A stretch of 32,533 bases of DNA. Source: a virus. Of this stretch, positions 21,597-28,851 are shown piece by piece (position 1 is the first letter of the stretch; each line of letters begins with the position of its first letter). The notes under the pieces were generated by a model. It searched no databases and was not told the DNA's origin. It saw nothing but the letters and a program-made list of their open reading frames with translations. The stretch lies in the IMG/VR virus record IMGVR_UViG_3300050116_000063, positions 1 through 32,533 of that record; one strand, given 5' to 3'. Position numbers and translations under genes: made by a program.

Positions 21597-22022
21597 ATGG
21601 AAGTCAAAGACTTCAATCCCGGCGATCACGTTTACACGCGCAATATCCAAGCGGCCGCGGATCTCTTAGCGATCGGATGCCCCTTGCGGGATCCGATGGG
21701 GCTCACCGTGACAGAGACAGCCGATCGCCGGCGCGACGTGATCTTCTGGCTCGAAAACCGAGAGATCGAATGCGGAGGCCTCAAATTCACGACATCGAAA
21801 TGGCTCCAATTGCTTTCGGTGCCGTGGAATCAATTCGATGTTTCTCTTGAGCATCCGATCGCGATGATGAAGGCGGCCGGCGAAAACCGGCAAGTGCTCG
21901 TGCGCGCGGTCAAGATGGCAAGCGAGCGCCCTTTCCGCGTGATTCAGCGCGGCAACCGAGTCGTCGTCATCGGCCCCGATGTCTCGGAAGCAAATGCGCG
22001 CCGACTTATGAGCCAAGGATAG
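21597..22022 (+). CDS. Hypothetical tail-module protein
   Basis: A 141-aa product from the ATG at 21597, preferred over a TTG at 21564. MEVKDFNPGDHVYTRNIQAA, a middle with WLENREIECGGLKFTTSKWL and an end VIQRGNRVVVIGPDVSEANA. The Lys/Arg-rich RAVKMASERPFRVIQRG part suggests it may contact nucleic acid. Function unknown. Confidence 0.55.
   Translation: MEVKDFNPGDHVYTRNIQAAADLLAIGCPLRDPMGLTVTETADRRRDVIFWLENREIECGGLKFTTSKWLQLLSVPWNQFDVSLEHPIAMMKAAGENRQVLVRAVKMASERPFRVIQRGNRVVVIGPDVSEANARRLMSQG
22015..22019 (+). promoter_or_regulatory. Shine-Dalgarno sequence of the Acb2/Tad1-like gene
   Basis: AAGGA five bases before the ATG at 22025. It is one of very few normal Shine-Dalgarno sequences in this window and fixes the start of the gene. 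Confidence 0.6.
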
Positions 22023-22024
22023 CC

Positions 22025-22429
22025 ATGCGAAGAATCACCGATCACCGCCTCAACGGCCTTAATGAACATATCGAGATCGACGCGATCGACGAGCCGAGCG
22101 CCGCCGGCGCCTCAAATGTCTATGAGATCACGCTGCGGTTGCCGGCCGGGAGCCGGATCGCAAACCGGATCCGCGTAGAATTTCAAAACGGGGCCATCGC
22201 CGGCGCTGCCGACATCAACGGCCCCTCGATGGAAGCCTATCTCGCGATCTTGATCGATCGCTTGAAGGGATTCCAGGGGATAAATCAAGCGCAGACCGGC
22301 GCCGCGGCGCCATTCGCGTGCCGGGAAAACGCATGCGCCCTGACGCATCTCGAAGAGGCGCTTCAATGGCTCCGCAAACGCACGCTCGATCGACTCGCCC
22401 GCGGCGTCGACCGGAAGCTAGTCCAATGA
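22025..22429 (+). CDS. Acb2/Tad1-domain protein, probable anti-CBASS/anti-Thoeris factor
   Basis: A 134-aa protein. The stretch IRVEFQNGAIAGAADINGPS, then MEAYLAILIDRLKGFQ, and the end ACRENACALTHLEEALQWLR with KRTLDRLARGV matches what I know as the phage Acb2/Tad1 family pattern (FQNGPIxxxGVNG, EALLAIxIDRLxxFQ, FACRENAxALTxLEEALxWLxxRTxxRxxRGVEG). Acb2 and Tad1 are sponges that bind cyclic nucleotide or gcADPR signals, blocking CBASS and Thoeris defence. The final GVDRKLVQ lacks the usual GVEGTH. The gene has its own Shine-Dalgarno and overlaps the tail chaperone by 4 bases. The family call is from memory and not from a search. Confidence 0.65.
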   Translation: MRRITDHRLNGLNEHIEIDAIDEPSAAGASNVYEITLRLPAGSRIANRIRVEFQNGAIAGAADINGPSMEAYLAILIDRLKGFQGINQAQTGAAAPFACRENACALTHLEEALQWLRKRTLDRLARGVDRKLVQ

Positions 22430-22851
22430 CGGCCGCCGAAAAAGAGCTTTCGCCGGCGCCGGGGGCCGCCGGCATGGATCATTTCGACGAGACGCCGAGC
22501 CCGGCCGGGCTCTCGCCGCCGCTCCGCAGCTTCAAGGGATTGCAGCTTGCGCGCTATTCCTATGGCCGCCGCCTTCTTTGGCGCTCGATCTTCGGCGACG
22601 TTGATGCCGCGGCGCCGCAAATTGCGAGCTTTGCCCTGATCTTCACGCTTTCGCTCTCCCAAGATCAGGCCCGCGAATGGCTCTTCGATGTGCCGACCTT
22701 CAAGGCGGCTTTTGCCCGATGGGTCGATGATCGGGAAGAGGGCGATTACGGGATTGTCGTCGCGCTCGCCGACGAGATTTTGGCGGAAGCGAAGGCGGCC
22801 GAGGTCCGCGCGGCCGAAGAGCCCGGAGGAAAGCCCAAAAAAAAACCTTAG
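22426..22851 (+). CDS. Tail assembly chaperone, gpG-like
   Basis: A 141-aa protein. The start at 22426 is set by the ATGA overlap with the previous gene. After a Pro/Ala-rich head, LARYSYGRRLLWRSIFGDVD and ASFALIFTLSLSQDQAREWL form a helical domain like gpG-type chaperones, which coat the tape measure before tail tube polymerisation. The end is charged and closes in a run of nine A (Gly-Lys-Pro-Lys-Lys-Lys-Pro). This is where a -1 shift leads into the long open frame at 22845. Position before the tape-measure gene fits. Confidence 0.7.
   Translation: MTAAEKELSPAPGAAGMDHFDETPSPAGLSPPLRSFKGLQLARYSYGRRLLWRSIFGDVDAAAPQIASFALIFTLSLSQDQAREWLFDVPTFKAAFARWVDDREEGDYGIVVALADEILAEAKAAEVRAAEEPGGKPKKKP
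22834..22851 (+). other. Candidate programmed -1 ribosomal frameshift site
   Basis: CCC followed by nine A and CCTTAG (22834-22851). In the G frame the codons are CCC AAA AAA AAA CCT TAG, so the site contains the A AAA AAA slippery heptamer right before the stop. A -1 slip gives KKK followed by TLAPSEEAW in a frame open for about 75 more codons. The arrangement is the same as lambda G-T. Confidence 0.7.
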
Positions 22852-23072
22852 CGCCGAGCGAAGAGGCATGGATTTGCGGAGTGATCGGCCGCGAATGGAG
22901 CACGGATCCGGAAGACGTATTTTGGCATTGGCCGATCGCCAAGTGCCTGACGCTTTTGCACGTCTATTTCTTCACCAACAATGTGACATGCGAGCCAGCA
23001 GTTGAAAGCCAGCTTGGCGACGAGTTGGCCGCAATCTATGCTCACGACAACCGAAGATTCCCAACAGCTTGA
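22845..23072 (+). CDS. Frameshift extension of the chaperone (gpT-like part of gpGT)
   Basis: The -1 frame after the A-run encodes TLAPSEEAWICGVIGREWST, then DPEDVFWHWPIAKCLTLLHV, YFFTNNVTCEPAVESQ and ends at 23072. It has no ATG at its start, only a GTG at 22881. So it is expected to exist as a fusion of about 215 aa with the G part, made at low frequency. In lambda the T part binds tail tube protein and recruits it to the coated tape measure. Confidence 0.65.
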   Translation, partial: TLAPSEEAWICGVIGREWSTDPEDVFWHWPIAKCLTLLHVYFFTNNVTCEPAVESQLGDELAAIYAHDNRRFPTA

Positions 23073-23586
23073 TCGCCTGGGCAACGCAATCAAAGCCTAC
23101 CGGCTTGCGAGCGGGCAATCTCTGGCGTTTTCGATGATCCATGTCGCGCGCAATTTGGCCTATGCCTTGCATAGCGAGACGGCGAAGATCGCCCCGAGCG
23201 AATCGAAATTGATGGAGTTGCCCGGCGCCCTGGGCTGGCGGATCAAGCGGCCGATCGGCGGCGGCAAGGGCTCGGCAATGAAAGAGGTTTATCGTCGCAT
23301 AAACGCCCGTAAATTTCTGGCGGCCGGCTGGCTTCCGGCTGTCCGCGGCTTTGTGCAAAATAACACGGTGACGACGCTCGACAAGAGGCTTGGCGCCGTG
23401 CAAGCCCAGGTCGAGACGACGGGAGAAGTGCACATCGTGCTAATCAATCGGGCCGGCGGGATCGAGAAAGAGACGAAGGCCCGCGGGCTTCTCGAAAAGG
23501 CTGTCCGCCGCGTCTTCTTGGACATCGCTCCCTATATCAAGAGCCATTTGGGCGAGGAAGCCCGCAAAGCGTTTTGGAAAATCTGA
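23038..23586 (+). CDS. Hypothetical tail protein before the tape measure
   Basis: A 182-aa product from the ATG at 23038, overlapping the frameshift extension by 35 bases; a TTG at 23002 is an alternative. MLTTTEDSQQLDRLGNAIKA, then SLAFSMIHVARNLAYALHSE and a C-terminal part with GEVHIVLINRAGGIEKETKA and HLGEEARKAFWKI. Predicted mixed alpha/beta; no motif recognised. The location between chaperone and tape measure suggests a minor tail or assembly role. Confidence 0.55.
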   Translation: MLTTTEDSQQLDRLGNAIKAYRLASGQSLAFSMIHVARNLAYALHSETAKIAPSESKLMELPGALGWRIKRPIGGGKGSAMKEVYRRINARKFLAAGWLPAVRGFVQNNTVTTLDKRLGAVQAQVETTGEVHIVLINRAGGIEKETKARGLLEKAVRRVFLDIAPYIKSHLGEEARKAFWKI

Positions 23587-23589
23587 CCT

Positions 23590-24705
23590 ATGGCCGAAGA
23601 GAATGTCAGAATCGATTTGAAGAGCACGGCCGACACCGCCGGCTTTGAAAAATTCGAGTCCAGTTATAACACGCTCCGAGCGGCCAAGCAGTCTCATATC
23701 GGCGTCAATAATGATTTCGTCGAGAGCGAGCGGCGCGTGCGCACAAACCTTGTCGATTTGGTCGGCGGCCTCGCGCAAGCGCGCGACGGGATGGAAGCGA
23801 CCGCCTCCGTCGTCGGGCATCTTTCGGAGGTTTTCAAGGTCGGCTTCGCCGGAACGGTGATCGCCGGGATCGGCGCCGCGATCATCGAGCAATTCGCAAA
23901 GGCCGATCAGGCCATCAAGGCGACAACCGACAACATTCTCAAAAGCATCGACACGCTGAAGGCGCTCAATGACGAGATCACCGGCCGCAAGATCTCCCCG
24001 GATTTAAAAAATGAGCAGGCATTGCGAAAGGAAGAGACTGGCTTTTTGCAAACGAGCCACCAAATCGGATCCGGATTTTTCGGCAAAGCCTCGATCGGCC
24101 TTGAGAATCTTTTCGGAATCGGAAGCGGCGCGACAAACTATCGGCAGGCGCAGGCCGATCAGGCTCTTCGAGGGACGATCCTCCAATCGGACATGACTGC
24201 GGAGGCGATCAAAAAAGTAAACGACGGATTCCAGGCGGCCGGCGACAAGATCAACGATTTCACTTGGAGCAAGGAAAAGCCGAAGACGGGCGAGCTCGGC
24301 ACGATCGATTTTCAAAACGCACTCAAAGCCGACGAAGATAGCGCCGCGGCCGAGCTCAAGGCGGCCGAAGAGAAAGGGCGCTCCGATCGCGCCTCGTCTG
24401 AGGCGAGCAAAAAGAGCGATGAAGCCGCGAAGCAGGAGGCGAAGCAAAGCGCCGAAGCCCAGGATCAGGCGGCGCGCGAGGAAGCCCGCCAGGACACGGC
24501 AGATTCCCGCCCGGAACGGATCAGCGCGCATATTTATGCCGGCAAGCAGCGCGAGCTCGGCGGAGGCGGCGGCGTCTATTCGGTCATCACTCGGGATCCA
24601 GTCTTGGACGAGAATCGCAAACAAACCGGGATCCAGGCCGATATTGCTAACATGCTCAAATCGCACTTCTCATCTGCGGCGCCGGCGGCCGCAACCCTGG
24701 GCTAG
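23590..24705 (+). CDS. Tape-measure-like protein, short
   Basis: A 371-aa protein that is helical and repetitive in charge. One hydrophobic segment sits near residues 78-97 (KVGFAGTVIAGIGAAIIEQF), as in tape-measure proteins, with flanking coiled-coil regions and a long Ala/Glu/Lys/Arg-rich helix in the last third (ELKAAEEKGRSDRASSEASK). It follows the G/GT chaperones, the position of the tape measure in siphoviruses. It is short for that role: lambda gpH is 853 aa. At about 1.5 angstrom per residue a tail of roughly 55 nm would follow. A podovirus-type internal protein is the alternative. Confidence 0.55.
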   Translation: MAEENVRIDLKSTADTAGFEKFESSYNTLRAAKQSHIGVNNDFVESERRVRTNLVDLVGGLAQARDGMEATASVVGHLSEVFKVGFAGTVIAGIGAAIIEQFAKADQAIKATTDNILKSIDTLKALNDEITGRKISPDLKNEQALRKEETGFLQTSHQIGSGFFGKASIGLENLFGIGSGATNYRQAQADQALRGTILQSDMTAEAIKKVNDGFQAAGDKINDFTWSKEKPKTGELGTIDFQNALKADEDSAAAELKAAEEKGRSDRASSEASKKSDEAAKQEAKQSAEAQDQAAREEARQDTADSRPERISAHIYAGKQRELGGGGGVYSVITRDPVLDENRKQTGIQADIANMLKSHFSSAAPAAATLG

Positions 24706-24708
24706 ATC

Positions 24709-25404
24709 ATGGCGCATATAATCATCGGATCGGTTTCGAACACGCTCATGCCGGGCGCGACGCTTTCCTATGAGAGCGATGGGACGATCAACGGCACCGC
24801 GCGCTACGGCTATTTGCAAGGCGCATCGCCCTCGGTCATCGGAAATCAGCATCCAGACGACAGCCGCGCGGTCGTCGTCTCCTATACGTTGGAATACGAC
24901 GAAGTGTTTCTTTACGCAAATTGCGTCTATCGCGGCGTTTGGTCGACCTCCGCGACAAAGGTCGACGTGCAAGCCTCCCTGTCGGCGAATCCGATCGAGA
25001 CGCACCCAAACTTTGTATCGACATTAGGCGGAACGCCGGGATCTGAGCTCAACGGCGCCGTCTTCGATAGCAATGGCGTCTTCCTCGGCTGGCCGGCCGG
25101 CGCTACCCTCGGGCTCGGCGGCGTGCGCTACTATCTCGCGGCCGGCTGCTCGATCCGCTTCACGAGTTCGACGACCTCCGGCTCGGCCGTCGCGTCGGCC
25201 CTGGCGGCTATCGGATCGATCGCAAGCTCGATCTCCGGCGGCGGCTCGACCTTCACGACTGCATACACCTTTCCCGGCTTCATGCTGCAAAACGTGACCG
25301 TCGATTGGCAATATCTAGGGAGCGCGACGACGATTTACACGTATTCGCAAATTTGGGTGATGACTCAGCCCCCCGGCTGGAATTCCAACATTTATCCGCC
25401 TTAA
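24709..25404 (+). CDS. Hypothetical virion protein (tail tip or fibre), Ser/Gly-rich
   Basis: A 231-aa protein with beta-strand and Gly/Ser/Thr/Tyr-rich composition: YESDGTINGTARYGYLQGAS, a middle with VSYTLEYDEVFLYANCVYRG, and a low-complexity linker (ASALAAIGSIASSISGGGST). No catalytic motif. It starts four bases after the tape-measure-like gene and begins a run of three structural-looking genes that ends with the 916-aa protein. Confidence 0.5.
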   Translation: MAHIIIGSVSNTLMPGATLSYESDGTINGTARYGYLQGASPSVIGNQHPDDSRAVVVSYTLEYDEVFLYANCVYRGVWSTSATKVDVQASLSANPIETHPNFVSTLGGTPGSELNGAVFDSNGVFLGWPAGATLGLGGVRYYLAAGCSIRFTSSTTSGSAVASALAAIGSIASSISGGGSTFTTAYTFPGFMLQNVTVDWQYLGSATTIYTYSQIWVMTQPPGWNSNIYPP

Positions 25405-25408
25405 GGTC

Positions 25409-26041
25409 ATGGGCAATCCGATCAGCGGGCAGTCGAAGGCGGCATTTGCGGGCGAGCTTCTTCGAGCTCGCCGGATCAATCGCATGGACGATGCGGACAC
25501 TGCCAATGTGCTCGCGCTGCTCTCGATGGGGTTTTTCGGCGGCCGCTTTCCTGGCGGCAATGTGCTTGTGGCTATTCCGGGCTCGGGAGGCGCCGGCGCG
25601 GCGACGATTTATCCGCCTTGGTTTCCCTTTTGGACGCAAGACGGCTCGGGCAACTATCAGGCCAATTTCTACGCCGGCACCGTCGGCGGCATCGTGCCGT
25701 CGAATATGTTTACGCCGGTCGCGCTCACGCAAAACCAAGTCAATTACCTCTATCTCGCGTGCACGGCCTCGGGCGGAATCATTACCGCGGCGACAATCAC
25801 GGCGAGCACGACCTATCCGACGATCGCGGCTTCGACCTCGGGCGCCCCGCCGACGAGTTTCAACATCCCGATCGGGATCTTTGACCTCACAGGATCGGCG
25901 CCCGTTTTGCACAACATCGTCGGCTTCGGAAACATTTGGGTCCAGCCCTACGTGAGCTTGCTCACGACCGCCGTCTCGCCGACCGTGCTCTCGGCGCCCT
26001 TCACTGTGACATATAATTGGGAATGGGGCGCGGGGAATTGA
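25409..26041 (+). CDS. Hypothetical virion protein (tail tip or fibre)
   Basis: A 210-aa protein. The N-terminus (KAAFAGELLRARRINRMDDA) is helical; the rest is beta-rich with short repeats of Thr/Ala/Ser (IITAATITASTTYPTIAAST) and a closing FTVTYNWEWGAGN. An AAGG lies just before the ATG. It forms a set with its two neighbours. Function unknown, probably particle surface. Confidence 0.5.
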   Translation: MGNPISGQSKAAFAGELLRARRINRMDDADTANVLALLSMGFFGGRFPGGNVLVAIPGSGGAGAATIYPPWFPFWTQDGSGNYQANFYAGTVGGIVPSNMFTPVALTQNQVNYLYLACTASGGIITAATITASTTYPTIAASTSGAPPTSFNIPIGIFDLTGSAPVLHNIVGFGNIWVQPYVSLLTTAVSPTVLSAPFTVTYNWEWGAGN

Positions 26042-26044
26042 GCA

Positions 26045-28795
26045 ATGTTCCTGACGTGCTTCACTTACCGGCAAGCCAACTGGACTCCAGACTGTTCCTG
26101 GCAGGGCCCGTTTGGATACACCGCACAGAGCACGGTCTTCTCCGGTGCTTTTAACACCGGGCAAGGAATTATCTCAGTCACGGCGGGATCGACGATTACT
26201 CTGACTTCGTTCGAGGGATTTCAGGCCTCGCAAAATGCCACTTCGCTTGCGTTCACCTCTACAGTGAGGAGCGGCTCCAGCTATATCGACACCGAAAATG
26301 GTCAGTTTTACACGACGGTAACCGGTGAGACCACAGGCGGCTCTTTCGCGTACGGCGGCGGGTTCTCAGTGGGAGTTCTGAACAGCACGACAAATGCTTT
26401 TGCGTGGTACACCTCGTCGAACACGAGCTTCTGGTATTGGAGCCAGGTCGCCGGATCGACCATTGCGATCACCGAAAGCCGGAGCCTGCAAGGTCTGACC
26501 TCGACGAGTTCGTACGTCTATAAGGCTTCGGTCACCTCCCAGACCGTTTATCTGACCTATGTCGCTTTAACAACGACACCCACGAGCACGACGAAGACCG
26601 GAACGCCCACAAGCACGACGACCACACGGTACACTTGGACGATTGACTTCGGATCTATCACGCAATTGTCGTCGTCCACTCTATCATCGTCATCGAGTGC
26701 CTCGGCATCCGGCACACGCAATTCGACGACTGTTTCTTCGACATTCACGACGACAACCGGCGCCACGGCGACTATCATCTCGACCTCTACAGCCTCGACT
26801 AGCGCAAAGATTTTTTCTGGCAATGCCGGCACGGTCACGCTCACGACCGTTTCAACGGCGACAACGGCGACGACCGGGACAACCGTCACTTTTTCCGCCA
26901 ACACGACCGCCACTGAGTCGATCGCAACGCCGTCTTGGTGGGGTTGGAGCTATGAGAGAGGAACTGTTTTATTAGCCACCGGCAACACCGGAATTAATGA
27001 TCTTCCGCTTTGGCTTGAAAAAAGCAATTGGATCGGATCCATCGCCGGCCTTTGGAATTTCTCGACCGCGACACAAACGACTCTTTGGCCGTCTCAACCG
27101 ACCGCCCAGGTGAACGCCGCAGGCTCGATCCAATCCTCGGCGGCTCCGGCGACAACGACGACGACCCTCTTAACCTCGGGATCTTTCACTTGGTTTGGGA
27201 GCTCGACGACCGGCGTCGTGACCGCTGGCTCTTCGATTGTAGTTTTCTCCGAGTCGACTTCGAGCGGGCCGATCACGGCTTCGGTTCCCTTGGCCCAAAC
27301 ATCGGGAAGTGTGACCTCTTGGGCTAATCTCTCGACCTCGCAAAGCGGATCGATCCTTACGCCGATTAACACGACGACTTCGACCTATGCCCAAACCGGA
27401 GCGACCTCGGGCAATTATACTCCGGATGTTATGACCGTGCTCATCTCGACGATCGGCGGGATCACGACGGCGACGACTTACACCATGACGACGCTCGTCG
27501 CGGGATACTTCACGACCTCGGCGGCCTCCGGATCGCTGGATAATATCTTGACGACAACGGGCATCACGACGGCCTCGATGCAATCGGCGACGACGACGAG
27601 CTCGTCCGACACTTGGTTTTTAGATTGGAGCAATCCGATCCAGACCGTGGCATTTACAAGCGGTCTTTCTTCGACCTCAAAAACCAGCAGCAATAATCCG
27701 GTTGTAAGTACGACTGGGACGAATGGTTTCATCACGACGACCCAGATCACGATCACGTCGAGCCTCTATACTTTCACCGCTCAGAGCGGCGGGACGAGCA
27801 ACAATTTCACTCAAAACCAATTCGCGGCGCCTTTCCTGATTCCGACATTGGTCACCGCGCTTTCGACGACCGCCGGCCTCGCTTTCTATCAGCCGGGATC
27901 CGTCGGAATTTGGTCGGCGATCCCATCGCAACAAGCGTTTGTGAATACTTCGGCGACGAGCATCACCTATCAAAGCGCCTCGATCTCGGCCCCGAGCTCG
28001 GCGAGCTCGATCTCGATTCTCGCCTTGGAAAGCGGCGCCTTCCGCTCGATCAATTCGATAAGCGGCCCTATCATCATGACCTCAACCGGGCTTTGGGTCA
28101 TCGGCTCGGCGCCGTCGACCTTCGGCTCGACCGGCACTTCGAGCACCTCGACCAATCTCACTCAAACCGACACGAGCACGACGATAAACGTCAAAAGCAA
28201 TTCTTGGCGCGGCCCGAGCGTCACCTTCACCAACGCCGTGACGAGCACCTTCATGGAGTCGGCCGGCTTCACGCGCGCGACCTCAGACACACACACCGAA
28301 AGCTTCCTTGGAGTAATCACGCAAGTTTCCGGCTCGATCACCAAGACGAGCAATTATGTATCGACGCAAACCAACAATGCGCCGGTGACTTGGACGCAAA
28401 ACACGACCTCCGGCACCGTCTTCCAATACTTTCCCGGTGCGGGCGGATCCTGCAAATTCAACCCTGGGCCGGTCACGCTCAATGTCTCGGGCGCGGCCGT
28501 GAGCCTCGCCGGCAACTCGACGACGTGGAGCACGGCGAGCCCGGCCTTCCTCCAAGTCGTAATCGGCGGATCCTTCACGACGACGAGCTCGACGACGAGC
28601 TCCCTCGCCGGCGCCGGGGCGTTTTCGATTTGGACGATCCCCGGCATCGCCTCGGTCATCACATCGCCGGCTTATTCGATCTCGACTTGCCGCGATCGCT
28701 TCGTGCCGGCGCTCACCTCGGCGTCGCGCTTCTGGCTCACTCCGGATCCCTTTCTCCTGCCTTTGCAAGTGACTGCTCCGCAACCAGCCAGATAA
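26045..28795 (+). CDS. 916-aa Ser/Thr-dominated surface or fibre protein
   Basis: By eye about 40% of residues are Ser or Thr, with runs such as TTTTGATATIISTSTASTSA and TSTTTTRYTW, interspersed with Ala, Gly, Ile and a few Trp (for example FWYWSQVAGSTIAI). There is almost no Lys, Glu or Asp through most of its length. The N-terminal 110 residues contain a normal beta-rich part (FTYRQANWTPDCSWQGPFGY). The C-terminus ends in a short hydrophobic, Pro-rich piece. It follows two virion-like genes, and a glycosyltransferase gene follows it. A mucin-like, glycosylated fibre or tail surface protein is the simplest reading; receptor binding is possible. Its DNA is full of ACG/TCG/ACC codons. Confidence 0.55.
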   Translation: MFLTCFTYRQANWTPDCSWQGPFGYTAQSTVFSGAFNTGQGIISVTAGSTITLTSFEGFQASQNATSLAFTSTVRSGSSYIDTENGQFYTTVTGETTGGSFAYGGGFSVGVLNSTTNAFAWYTSSNTSFWYWSQVAGSTIAITESRSLQGLTSTSSYVYKASVTSQTVYLTYVALTTTPTSTTKTGTPTSTTTTRYTWTIDFGSITQLSSSTLSSSSSASASGTRNSTTVSSTFTTTTGATATIISTSTASTSAKIFSGNAGTVTLTTVSTATTATTGTTVTFSANTTATESIATPSWWGWSYERGTVLLATGNTGINDLPLWLEKSNWIGSIAGLWNFSTATQTTLWPSQPTAQVNAAGSIQSSAAPATTTTTLLTSGSFTWFGSSTTGVVTAGSSIVVFSESTSSGPITASVPLAQTSGSVTSWANLSTSQSGSILTPINTTTSTYAQTGATSGNYTPDVMTVLISTIGGITTATTYTMTTLVAGYFTTSAASGSLDNILTTTGITTASMQSATTTSSSDTWFLDWSNPIQTVAFTSGLSSTSKTSSNNPVVSTTGTNGFITTTQITITSSLYTFTAQSGGTSNNFTQNQFAAPFLIPTLVTALSTTAGLAFYQPGSVGIWSAIPSQQAFVNTSATSITYQSASISAPSSASSISILALESGAFRSINSISGPIIMTSTGLWVIGSAPSTFGSTGTSSTSTNLTQTDTSTTINVKSNSWRGPSVTFTNAVTSTFMESAGFTRATSDTHTESFLGVITQVSGSITKTSNYVSTQTNNAPVTWTQNTTSGTVFQYFPGAGGSCKFNPGPVTLNVSGAAVSLAGNSTTWSTASPAFLQVVIGGSFTTTSSTTSSLAGAGAFSIWTIPGIASVITSPAYSISTCRDRFVPALTSASRFWLTPDPFLLPLQVTAPQPAR

Positions 28796-28821
28796 TTATC
28801 GTCTTGGATCCAAGACGATAA
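28796..28821. promoter_or_regulatory. Perfect 26-bp palindrome
   Basis: A perfect inverted repeat without a loop, TTATCGTCTTGGA and its complement, starting directly after the stop codon of the 916-aa gene. No T-run follows, so it is a poor intrinsic terminator on either strand. It may be a protein-binding operator for the following glycosyltransferase gene or an RNA stem that limits read-through. Confidence 0.5.
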
Positions 28822-28851
28822 ATGAACTTGACGGCTCTGTACGGCGCATGA
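28822..28851 (+). CDS. 9-aa upstream peptide coupled to the glycosyltransferase
   Basis: ATG at 28822 encodes MNLTALYGA and stops in a TGA that overlaps the ATG of the next gene by four bases (28848-28851). It begins one base after the 26-bp palindrome. The neat overlap suggests a leader peptide that delivers ribosomes to the glycosyltransferase start, which lacks a Shine-Dalgarno sequence. It may also be chance. Confidence 0.3.
   Translation: MNLTALYGA

Noticed and set aside
27910-28821. 303-codon frame overlapping the Ser/Thr-rich gene
   Set aside because: His/Arg/Leu/Asp-rich shadow of ACG/TCG repeats; the 916-aa frame covers the whole region and fits the neighbours' spacing.
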